DNA of 19,387 nucleotides, taken from DAOTZS01 sp034434335. Its GTDB lineage: Bacteria > Chloroflexota > Anaerolineae > CG2-30-64-16. Positions 7,320 through 14,696 of this stretch are shown here, piece by piece. The translations under genes were made by a program, and so were the position numbers. Below the pieces are notes generated by a model. The model was not told the origin of the DNA, made no database searches, and saw nothing but the letters and a program-made list of their open reading frames with translations. Position 1 is the first letter of the stretch. The number at the start of each line of letters is the position of its first letter. The stretch covers positions 1-19,387 of the forward strand of contig DAOTZS010000051.1 in assembly GCA_034434335.1 (NCBI GenBank), read 5' to 3'.

Positions 7320-8390
7320 ATGTTATACGCTGTGATCATGGCTGGCGGATCGGGCACGCGGTTGTGGCCGTTGAGCCGCCAGGGCTATCCTAAACAAGCG
7401 CTGAGGTTGATCGGCGAGCGGACTATGTTCCAGCACGCGGTGGACCGGCTGGCCCCCCTCTTCACGCCCGATCGCATCTACGTCGTGGCCAGCGCGCAGA
7501 TCACCGAGGTGCTGCGGCCTCAGGCACCTGAGCTCCCGGCCGAGAATTTCATCGTGGAGCCGGAGGGCCGCGACTCAGCACCCGCGGCCGGACTGGCAGC
7601 CATCCACCTGCTGCACAAAGACTCCGACGCCGTGATGGCGATGTTGACCGCCGACCACTACATCGCGGACACAGAGCAGTTTCGCGCTGCATTGGCCGCC
7701 GGGGCCGAGGTTGCCAGCGATGGCACCATCGTGACCCTTGGCATTCAACCCACATATCCTGCCACCGGCTTCGGATACATCGAACTGGGCCCTGCGCAGG
7801 AGATTGTGAACGGGTTTCGCGTCTACTCCTGCGCGCGCTTCACCGAGAAGCCCGACGCGGCCACGGCTGCCCGCTTCCTGGAGGACGGCCGCCATACCTG
7901 GAACAGTGGCATGTTCATCTGGCGGGCAGACAGGCTGCTGGCCGAATACGCGGCCCAGCTTCCTGCCCTGCACGCCGCGCTGACCGAGATCGCCGCCAGC
8001 ATGGGCACCGACGATGCTGATCGCGACCTGCGCGAAGCCTGGGCACGCGTGCCCAAGATTTCCATTGACTACGGCATTATGGAGCACGCGTCGCGGGTGT
8101 CGGTGATCCCGGTGGACTTTGGGTGGGCCGATATCGGGAGCTGGGCCGCCCTGCTGGATGTGCTGCCGACCGACGAACATGGCAACAGCGTAGACGGCGA
8201 GTTCATCGGCCTGCACAGCAGGCGCTGCCTGGTGCGCAGCACCAACCGGCTGGTGGCTGCCATCGGCGTCGAAGACCTGATCATCGTTGAGACCCCCGAC
8301 GTCCTCCTGGTCTGCTCGAAAGCGCGGGCCGAAGAGGTGCGGGACGTGGTGAAACGCCTGAAGGCGGAAGGCAAAGAACACTATCTCTAG
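7320..8390 (+). CDS. manC: Mannose-1-phosphate guanylyltransferase
   Basis: A 356-aa nucleotidyltransferase that makes GDP-mannose from GTP and mannose-1-phosphate in the cytoplasm, supplying glycans or compatible solutes. The pyrophosphorylase signature GGSGTRLWPLSR is at residues 9-20, with PKQ at 24-26. Other family motifs are the ADHYI segment, FTEKPD at 174-179, and WNSGMFIW from 194. The protein stops after the catalytic domain plus a short C-terminal region and lacks the cupin phosphomannose-isomerase domain of bifunctional ManC/AlgA enzymes. The ATG at 7320 is the natural start; the upstream GGAG is about 14 nt away, so the RBS is weak. topA starts 12 nt after its stop, which suggests co-transcription, although the two functions are unrelated. 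Confidence 0.92.
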   Translation: MLYAVIMAGGSGTRLWPLSRQGYPKQALRLIGERTMFQHAVDRLAPLFTPDRIYVVASAQITEVLRPQAPELPAENFIVEPEGRDSAPAAGLAAIHLLHKDSDAVMAMLTADHYIADTEQFRAALAAGAEVASDGTIVTLGIQPTYPATGFGYIELGPAQEIVNGFRVYSCARFTEKPDAATAARFLEDGRHTWNSGMFIWRADRLLAEYAAQLPALHAALTEIAASMGTDDADRDLREAWARVPKISIDYGIMEHASRVSVIPVDFGWADIGSWAALLDVLPTDEHGNSVDGEFIGLHSRRCLVRSTNRLVAAIGVEDLIIVETPDVLLVCSKARAEEVRDVVKRLKAEGKEHYL

Positions 8391-8402
8391 CGCTAACCTG
8401 CG

Positions 8403-10961
8403 ATGAGCAACGACGACCACTCACAACTGACTGCTTACTGCGTCAAATGCAAAGCTATGCGCCCAATCCACGGCGCCCAGGCGGTCTACCTGGCCAATGG
8501 CCGACCTGCCACCCGCGGGACTTGCCCCCAGTGTGGTACCAGCCTGGTCAGGATCGGGGCCACCCCAGAGCATGAGAGATTACCCCAGCCAACCCCACCG
8601 GCTGGCGCGCAGGAGGCCAAACCGGCTCCAGGCAAAGCCAGCCAGAAGGCCCGTTCCCGAAGCCAACCTGTCAAGGACAATCCATCCACGGCGGAAGCCA
8701 GGCCCCCCATAACGGGGGGCAGGCCATCCGCGACGGGGGGCCGGCTTGTCATCGTCGAGTCGCCGGCCAAGGCTCGCACGGTAGGTCGCTTCCTGGGCCG
8801 CGACTACGACGTGCGCGCTTCCATCGGACATGTGCGCGATCTATTGCGCTCCAAACTCTCGGTGGACCTGGACAACGACTTCGCCCCAACCTATCGTATT
8901 CCCAACGAGAAGAGGGCCGTGGTCAAAGAGCTGAAGGAGGCTGCTGCGCAGGCCAGCGAGATCTACCTGGCCACCGACCCCGACCGGGAGGGGGAGGCTA
9001 TCGCCTGGCACCTGCTCGAGGCAGCCGAGATACCCCGCGAGCGGGCAAAGCGGGTGGTGTTTCATGAGATCACCCAGCACGCCATTGCCGAGGCCTTCGC
9101 CAACACGCGCGACATTGACATGAAGTTGGTGAACGCCCAGCAAGCCCGCCGCATCCTCGACCGGCTGGTAGGGTACCAGATCAGCCCACTGTTGTGGGAT
9201 CGGGTGAAGAGCCGGCTCTCGGCCGGGCGTGTCCAGTCGGTGGCCTTGCGGCTCATCGTGGAGCGCGAGCGGGAGATCGCAGCCTTCGTGCCTGTCGAAT
9301 ACTGGACCCTCGACGCCGAATTGGCCCAGCAGAGCACGCGCCTGCAACAGCCGCGGCCGAGCTTCCTGGCACGGCTGGTGCGCATCCGAGGCCAGGAGGT
9401 TGACCTCAAGTCCCGCGACGATGCCATGGCGATCATCGCCGACCTGGAAGGCGCCCTCTACAACGTCAGCAGTGTCAAGCGCAGCGAGCGCCGGCGTCGG
9501 CCCAATGCCCCCTTTACTACCAGCACCATGCAACAGGACGCCGCACAGCGGCTGGGGATGACAGCTCAGCGCACGATGCGGGTGGCCCAGGACCTGTATG
9601 AGGGGATAGACATCGGGAACGGCGAGGGGCCTGTGGGCCTGATCACCTATATGCGCACCGATAGCGTACAGGTGGCCCAGGAGGCCCAGGCCGAAGCTCG
9701 CAGCCTGATCGCCGAGATGTTCGGGCCAGAATATTTGCCCCCGCGGCCCAATGTCTATCGCTCGCGGGTCAAGAATGCACAAGAGGCCCACGAAGCAATC
9801 CGGCCCACCTCGTGCCGGCGCACCCCTGAGATGTTGCGTGACAAGTTGAGCCGGGACCACTACCGGCTCTACGAGCTGATCTGGCGACGTTTTGTCGCCA
9901 GCCAGATGGCACCGGCCATATACGACACCCTCACAGTCGAGGTGGAAGCCGGTCCGCCCCCTGGAGATGGAAGCGAGCGGCCTTACCTGTTCCGGGCCAG
10001 CGGCTCAACCATCAAGTTCCCCGGCTTTCTGGTGGTCTACAGCGGAGGCGCGGCCGGCCCCGCAGGTGGCAATGGCGCCAGCGAAGAAGCCCAGCCCGCG
10101 GCCAACCAGGACAGTGGCCAGCCAACGGCAGAGGCCCGTGGCGAGGAAGGCTCCGAAGAGGGTGAGCCAGGTGAACAGAAGATCCTGCCCGACCTGGCCG
10201 TGGGGGAGCCCCTGGACCTGCTGCGCCTGATCCCCGAACAGCACTTCACCCAACCACCCCCGCGCTATTCAGAGGCCTCGCTGGTGAGGACGCTGGAGGA
10301 AAACGGTATTGGCCGGCCCAGCACCTATGCCACCATCATCTCGACAATTCTGGAGCGCGGCTACGTGGAACGGTCTGACAGGCGCCTGGTGCCCACCGAG
10401 CTCGGCTTCACCGTCAACGACCTGCTGGTCAAATACTTCGATCCAATCTTCAATGTGGGCTTCACAGCCAACATGGAAGAGCACCTGGATAGCATCGCTT
10501 CCGGCGAGGAGCAGATGGTGCCGGTGCTGCGTGACTTCTACGAATCGTTTCTGCCGCAACTGCGCGAGGCCGAGCGTAACATGGAGCGGGTCGTCCTCGA
10601 GCCAGAGCGCACTGGCGAGACATGCCCTGAATGCGGAGGCGCGCTGGTGATCAAGCAGGGCCGCTATGGGAAATTCGTGGGCTGCGAAAACTACCCGGCC
10701 TGCCACTACACCAAGCCACTGCTGATCAAGATCGGGGTTACCTGCCCTAAGGATGGCGGTGAGTTGGTAGAGCGCCGCACCCGCCGGGGCAGGATTTTCT
10801 ACGGCTGCATCAACTATCCCGCCTGCGACTTCACTACCTGGAAAAGGCCGTTGACGCAACGCTGCCCACACTGCGGTGGTTTGCTTGTGGCCTCTAACAA
10901 GACCTGGGCCGAGTGCCTGGCCTGTCACCAAAGGACGCCCCTGGAGGAGAGCAAAGTCTAG
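8403..10961 (+). CDS. topA: DNA topoisomerase I with extra N-terminal zinc ribbon
   Basis: An 852-aa type IA topoisomerase that relaxes negative supercoils. Domains in order: a CxxC...CxxC zinc ribbon at residues 13-44 (C13, C16, C41, C44; resembles DUF5679-type ribbons); a Pro/Ala/Lys-rich linker to about 113; the Toprim domain with VIVESPAKA (E119) and DPDREGE (D192, D194, E196); and the core with catalytic Y416 in ITYMRTDS. A low-complexity Ala/Gly/Glu insert lies at about 548-595, before the IPEQHFTQPPPRYSEASLV region. C-terminal zinc ribbons begin at C741. The second ribbon has CPKD in place of CxxC and may not bind zinc fully; the third keeps CPHC and CLAC. Start ATG 8403 has no clear RBS. 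The N-terminal ribbon is absent from E. coli TopA. Confidence 0.95.
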   Translation: MSNDDHSQLTAYCVKCKAMRPIHGAQAVYLANGRPATRGTCPQCGTSLVRIGATPEHERLPQPTPPAGAQEAKPAPGKASQKARSRSQPVKDNPSTAEARPPITGGRPSATGGRLVIVESPAKARTVGRFLGRDYDVRASIGHVRDLLRSKLSVDLDNDFAPTYRIPNEKRAVVKELKEAAAQASEIYLATDPDREGEAIAWHLLEAAEIPRERAKRVVFHEITQHAIAEAFANTRDIDMKLVNAQQARRILDRLVGYQISPLLWDRVKSRLSAGRVQSVALRLIVEREREIAAFVPVEYWTLDAELAQQSTRLQQPRPSFLARLVRIRGQEVDLKSRDDAMAIIADLEGALYNVSSVKRSERRRRPNAPFTTSTMQQDAAQRLGMTAQRTMRVAQDLYEGIDIGNGEGPVGLITYMRTDSVQVAQEAQAEARSLIAEMFGPEYLPPRPNVYRSRVKNAQEAHEAIRPTSCRRTPEMLRDKLSRDHYRLYELIWRRFVASQMAPAIYDTLTVEVEAGPPPGDGSERPYLFRASGSTIKFPGFLVVYSGGAAGPAGGNGASEEAQPAANQDSGQPTAEARGEEGSEEGEPGEQKILPDLAVGEPLDLLRLIPEQHFTQPPPRYSEASLVRTLEENGIGRPSTYATIISTILERGYVERSDRRLVPTELGFTVNDLLVKYFDPIFNVGFTANMEEHLDSIASGEEQMVPVLRDFYESFLPQLREAERNMERVVLEPERTGETCPECGGALVIKQGRYGKFVGCENYPACHYTKPLLIKIGVTCPKDGGELVERRTRRGRIFYGCINYPACDFTTWKRPLTQRCPHCGGLLVASNKTWAECLACHQRTPLEESKV

Positions 10962-10963
10962 CC

Positions 10964-11905
10964 ATGGACGAAGCGCTCGACCGGTACGTCAGGTATCTGG
11001 TTGCAGAGGTCAATGCCTCGCCGCATACCGTCAGCAACTACAGGCGGGAGATCGCCCAGTTTATGGCCTATGCACGGCAACGTGGGGTGACGGCATGGGG
11101 ACAGGTGACCCCTGCCCTGATCCGCGGGTGGCTGGCCGACCTGCACCGTCTGGGTTATGCCAAGGCCAGCGTGGCGCGGCGTATCTCAGAACTGCGCTCG
11201 TTCTATGCCTTCCTGGTGCGCGTGGATGCAGTGGCCGAGAATCCTGTTGAGGGTATCTCAGCCCCCAGGCTGCCTCAGCGCCTGCCCCGGCCCCTGACCG
11301 AAGAAGAAGTGCGCGCGCTCCTGGCTGCTCCCGACCCCAGCACACCTGCCGGCCAGCGCGACCGGGCCATGCTCGAGCTCCTCTACGCAGCCGGCCTGCG
11401 GGTCAGCGAGTTGCTGGGACTGGACGTGGCCGCACTGGACCTGGCCCAGGCGCAGGTGCGGGTGGTGGGCAAGGGAGATAAGGAACGGATTGTGCTCATG
11501 GGAGGGCCGGCGGTACAGGCGTTGCGGGCCTATCTGGAAGATGGCCGGCAGAAACTGCTGGCTGCAGCGGTCAAGAGCGCCCGGCCAGGCGAGTCGGCCA
11601 CCCCTCCCAGATCGCGGCAGACCAATGCCTTATTTCTGAACCGGTTTGGCCAGCGCCTGTCCGTAAGCATGTTCACCCGCATCTTGCGTCGCTACGCCCG
11701 GGCTGCCGGCATCAAGCACCGGGTGACGCCACATATGCTCAGGCATAGCTTTGCCACCCATATGTTGAACAGAGGGGCTGACCTGCGTTCGGTGCAGGAG
11801 TTGCTGGGGCACGAAACCCCGGCCACCACCCAGATCTACACCCAGGTCAGCCAGACCCATCTGCGCGCCACGGTCCTGCGGGCTCACCCGCGGGCCAGCG
11901 GCTAA
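10964..11905 (+). CDS. xerC: Tyrosine recombinase XerC/XerD
   Basis: A 313-aa site-specific recombinase expected to resolve chromosome dimers at a dif site. The N-terminal SAM-like core-binding domain covers about residues 1-85 (YLVAEVNASPHTVSNYRREIAQF). The catalytic domain has the full set of active-site residues: R146 (AAGLRVSELLGL), K170 (GKGDKERIV), H257 and R260 (HMLRHSFATHML), H283 (LLGHETPATTQIYTQVS) and nucleophile Y292. An Arg/Lys/Ala-rich stretch near residues 190-220 lengthens the loop before the last helices. ATG 10964 follows the topA stop by 2 nt and is preceded by GGAGGAGA at 10943-10950, so it is preferred to an upstream in-frame start inside topA. Whether it is XerC or XerD cannot be settled here; the topA neighbourhood favours XerC. 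Confidence 0.92.
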   Translation: MDEALDRYVRYLVAEVNASPHTVSNYRREIAQFMAYARQRGVTAWGQVTPALIRGWLADLHRLGYAKASVARRISELRSFYAFLVRVDAVAENPVEGISAPRLPQRLPRPLTEEEVRALLAAPDPSTPAGQRDRAMLELLYAAGLRVSELLGLDVAALDLAQAQVRVVGKGDKERIVLMGGPAVQALRAYLEDGRQKLLAAAVKSARPGESATPPRSRQTNALFLNRFGQRLSVSMFTRILRRYARAAGIKHRVTPHMLRHSFATHMLNRGADLRSVQELLGHETPATTQIYTQVSQTHLRATVLRAHPRASG

Positions 11906-11916
11906 GAGGAGATATA

Positions 11917-12145
11917 GCTGCATTTTCAGGCGGTGACTGGAAGGGCCACGCCGAAGACTCGCCCGAGGCGTCACCCTTTTGGGGCCTGCGGCCAGAGGTC
12001 GGCCTTTGCCGACCTCTCTGGTGATGCACGCATGAAGGATATCGGCGGAGGCCGACACCCCTCGGGCCGAGCCCTTCGGGGCGAGGCCTGGCACGAAGTG
12101 CCCAGGGAGGGCGATTTCAATCGGCCTGAATAGTTATGCTGCATT
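11917..12145 (+). mobile_element. MITE-like hairpin element, copy B, with 8-bp target duplication
   Basis: The element spans 11925-12137, and GCTGCATT flanks it directly at 11917-11924 and 12138-12145. The right terminal repeat is CCTGAATAGTTAT at 12125-12137. The left terminal repeat has lost its outer seven bases and begins TTCAGGCGG at 11925. Internal modules match copies A and C. An extra segment of about 27 nt near 11943-11969 splits the first GGTGACT/AGTCACC-type hairpin, and the CTCGGGC/GGCGAG module is present as in copy A. Removing the element and one repeat leaves 33 nt between the xer stop and the peptidase ATG. The ATG at 12136 overlaps the element's last bases and is not a real start. 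Confidence 0.85.
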
Positions 12146-12159
12146 TGCGAGGCAATACG

Positions 12160-13251
12160 ATGACAGATTCACCTTACCCTGCCCGCCTGGCCAGGCTGCG
12201 AGCCAGGCTGGCCGAAGCCAAGGTCGACGCCCTGCTGGTCAGCCAGCCCGAGAACCGTACCTATCTCAGCGGCTTCACCGGTTCTGCCGGCTGGCTGTTG
12301 ATCTCGGCCGAGCTGGCACTCTTCGCCACCGATTTCCGCTACTACGAACAGGTGGGGCTGGAATGCCCCGATTTCGAGCTGGTGCGCGTCCCGCAGAAGT
12401 TCACCGATGTGCTGCCCGAAATGTTGCAGCGCGCCGGGGTCCATCGGCTCGGCTTCGAGGCCGACCATGCCACCTATGCCGACGTGCAGGCGTGGACGAA
12501 GGCCACTCCTGGCTGCGAGTGGGTGCCACTGGAAGGCGAGGTGCAGAAACTGCGGGCCGTCAAGGACCCGACAGAGGTGGCAACCCTGCGGGCCGCCGTC
12601 CACCTGGCCGATGAAGCGCTGGCCGCGGTATTGCCTCAGGTCAGGCCTGGCATGACGGAGCGGGAACTGGCCTGGGCCATCGAGAGCTACATGCGCACCC
12701 ACGGGGCTGCCGGCGTGGCGTTTGAGCTCATCGTGGCGGGAGGGCCAAACGGTGCCCGGCCTCACGCTCGTGCCAGCGATGCGCCTCTGCCCGTTGGGCA
12801 GCCGATCGTAATCGACATGGGCGCCCGGCTCGACGGCTACTGCTCAGACATGACGCGCACAATTTGTCTGGGTGAACCGGAAGACCCAGACCGCTTCTGG
12901 GACATCTATAATACGGTTCTGCGTGCCCAACAGGCAGCCGAAGCCGCCATTCGACCTGGCATAACCGGCCAGGAGGCTGACGCGATAGCCCGTGAAGTGA
13001 TCACGCAGGCCGGCTATGGCGAGCTCTTCGGCCACAACCTGGGCCATGGCGTCGGACTGGCCATCCACGAGGAACCCCGCCTGGGCCGGCTCAACACAAC
13101 GCCGCTGGTCGCCGGCAATGTGGTGACCGTTGAGCCTGGCATCTATGTGCCCGGATGGGGCGGAGTGCGGATTGAGGACATCGTGCTGGTTACCCCCAAC
13201 GGGGCTGAGGTGCTCACCACGATGTCCAAGGAGCCGATTATCCCCCTGTAA
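12160..13251 (+). CDS. Xaa-Pro peptidase family protein (M24)
   Basis: A 363-aa two-domain M24B metallopeptidase, either an Xaa-Pro aminopeptidase or a prolidase. The N-terminal creatinase-like domain (about 1-125) carries DALLVSQPENRTYLSGFTGS. The pita-bread catalytic domain holds all five metal ligands: D219 (IDMGA), D230 (SDMTRT), H296 (GHGVGLAIHE), E325 (VEPGIY) and E339 (RIEDIVLV). Length is typical for bacterial PepP/PepQ homologues of the short type. ATG 12160 has GAGG at 12149-12152. An in-frame ATG at 12136 lies on the end of the repeat and is rejected. Expected substrates are peptides with proline in the second position; exact specificity is not readable. It probably shared a transcript with the xer gene before the repeat inserted. 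Confidence 0.92.
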   Translation: MTDSPYPARLARLRARLAEAKVDALLVSQPENRTYLSGFTGSAGWLLISAELALFATDFRYYEQVGLECPDFELVRVPQKFTDVLPEMLQRAGVHRLGFEADHATYADVQAWTKATPGCEWVPLEGEVQKLRAVKDPTEVATLRAAVHLADEALAAVLPQVRPGMTERELAWAIESYMRTHGAAGVAFELIVAGGPNGARPHARASDAPLPVGQPIVIDMGARLDGYCSDMTRTICLGEPEDPDRFWDIYNTVLRAQQAAEAAIRPGITGQEADAIAREVITQAGYGELFGHNLGHGVGLAIHEEPRLGRLNTTPLVAGNVVTVEPGIYVPGWGGVRIEDIVLVTPNGAEVLTTMSKEPIIPL

Positions 13252-13290
13252 GGGCGCATGGCCGTGGCCCCCATTCACGAGGAGGACACC

Positions 13291-14565
13291 ATGGTGCGCA
13301 AGAGCGATACCCAACGCCCTGGGTGGTTGTTGCCCCTGGCCATGTTCGTGCTGGGGGTGCTGGCCGGCTGGTGGGGCATCGGCTGGGGCCTCTGGCCGGT
13401 GACCTGGACGAACACCTTGCCGCAGGACTTGCGAGCCACCGAGCGCGATGAATACCTGATGATGGTGGCTGAATCGTACGCAGCCACGGGTGATCTTGAG
13501 CTGGCACGGCAGCGGGTGGCGACCTGGCCTCCGGAGCAGCTTGCCGAAGATCTACAACGGCTTCAGGAGCGCCTGATCGGTGAGAACGCTCTGCGTGCCA
13601 GCCAGGTACAGCTCCTGGCTGGGGCCCTGGGGGTAGCCGCCGCGCCGGCACCCATAGCGGTAATGCCGACACCCCCTCCGCCGCCGGCTACCGAGACCCA
13701 ACCTGCCTCACTGCTCCGCACCGTCTGCTCGGCCGGGCTGTGGGTGGTGTTGGTATTGGTGGGCATTGCCGTTGTGCTCATGCTGTGGAATCGCCTGCGG
13801 GCAGCCCATACGGGAGAGGCCAGGCCGGCCATTGATGAATCGTTCCGTTTCGGCAGGGGAGTGAGCGAGTCGGCGGCCGAGATTGCCGAGCGGGAGAAAC
13901 AGGAATGGCCCCTTGCCGCCCCGCCATCCCGGCCAGCAACAGCGGCCGAGGCTAAGCCGGCTGGGGAGGAGCCAGAAGCTGTCGCGCCACCTGCTTTCAT
14001 CGAGGGTCTGCGCATGAGCCGGCCGACGCAACCCCCCGTTATCACCCGGCCATCCCCTGGCGAAGTACGAGCTGAGCCCAGGCGCCCAGCCGAGCCCACC
14101 GCGGCTCCCGCAGAACGGCTGCCATCCCCGCCCATCAAACTGGGTGAATACACCGGCATTTATCAGATGAGCGAACCCGATTACGACGAAGCGTTCGATA
14201 TCACTGACAACGCCGGCACCTACCTGGGCCAGTGTGGCCTGGGGGTCACCGATCCCATCGGCCGTGCCCGCGACCAGGCAGCCGCTCTGCAAGTGTGGCT
14301 GTGGGATACCAACGACCCTGACACCAAGGTCAAAGTCCTGATGAGCGAAGGGGCATATCGGGATACGGCGTTGCGCGATCAACTGGCTGGCGAGCACCCG
14401 GCTCTCCCTATCCGCCCGGGTACCACCTTTGAGCTGGAGACTTACAACCTGCTGCTAAAGGGCAAGGTGGAACGCCTGGAGTATGCTGAACAGGAACCCC
14501 TTTACGGTGTATTTGCCGAGGTGGTGGTGTTCATGGAAGTATTTCAGAAGGTGCAGCAGGGATGA
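13291..14565 (+). CDS. Unrecognised membrane protein, two TM segments and a conserved-looking C-terminal domain
   Basis: A 424-aa protein I do not recognise. TM1 is at about residues 12-34 (Trp/Gly-rich, WLLPLAMFVLGVLAGWW). A roughly 110-residue segment follows with a TPR-like helix pair near 50-75 (YLMMVAESYAATGDLELAR), then a Pro-rich stretch, then TM2 at about 144-168 (LWVVLVLVGIAVVLMLW). A Pro/Ala/Glu-rich linker of roughly 115 residues leads to a folded-looking C-terminal domain from about 284, rich in beta and acidic residues (YDEAFDITDNAGTYLGQCG, VWLWDTNDPDTKVKVLMSEG). If the N-terminus is inside, the C-terminal domain is cytoplasmic. ATG 13291 is chosen for GAGGAGGA at 13279-13286; ATG 13258 is an alternative that adds 11 residues. 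It follows the peptidase gene by 39 nt, in the same direction. Confidence 0.75.
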   Translation: MVRKSDTQRPGWLLPLAMFVLGVLAGWWGIGWGLWPVTWTNTLPQDLRATERDEYLMMVAESYAATGDLELARQRVATWPPEQLAEDLQRLQERLIGENALRASQVQLLAGALGVAAAPAPIAVMPTPPPPPATETQPASLLRTVCSAGLWVVLVLVGIAVVLMLWNRLRAAHTGEARPAIDESFRFGRGVSESAAEIAEREKQEWPLAAPPSRPATAAEAKPAGEEPEAVAPPAFIEGLRMSRPTQPPVITRPSPGEVRAEPRRPAEPTAAPAERLPSPPIKLGEYTGIYQMSEPDYDEAFDITDNAGTYLGQCGLGVTDPIGRARDQAAALQVWLWDTNDPDTKVKVLMSEGAYRDTALRDQLAGEHPALPIRPGTTFELETYNLLLKGKVERLEYAEQEPLYGVFAEVVVFMEVFQKVQQG

Positions 14566-14696
14566 TTCAAAGAGCTGCCCCGGGCTGAAGTTCCGGGCTG
14601 AAAGAGCGAAGCCCTGCAGGCTAAGTATCCAGCCCCGAAAGCCTCGGGTCCTGAGGGAGCTTTGCTCTCTCAGCGTGGGGGTTCAGCCCCGCCCCT
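14566..14696. terminator. Convergent intergenic region with stem-loops
   Basis: The gap between two converging genes contains a 10-bp stem with one G-U pair and a TTT loop, CTGAGGGAGC (14651-14660)/GCTCTCTCAG (14664-14673). It also has shorter pairings around CCGGGCTGAAG...TTCCGGGCT (about 14578-14600) and AGCC/GGCT near 14612. No T-tract follows on either strand. The place suggests a bidirectional stop or stability element. The GGGCTGAAG-type motifs look like another dispersed repeat class. Confidence 0.4.

Noticed and set aside
8841..9860. Long open frame on the minus strand inside topA
   Set aside because: It is an antisense shadow from high GC content. The plus-strand frame encodes a complete topoisomerase with all motifs.
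11933..12133. Open frame with a peptide shared by the frame at 18414-18635 (HPFGACGQ, FADLSGDA)
   Set aside because: The similarity comes from both being translations of the same non-coding repeat element. The frames start outside the element and there is no RBS.
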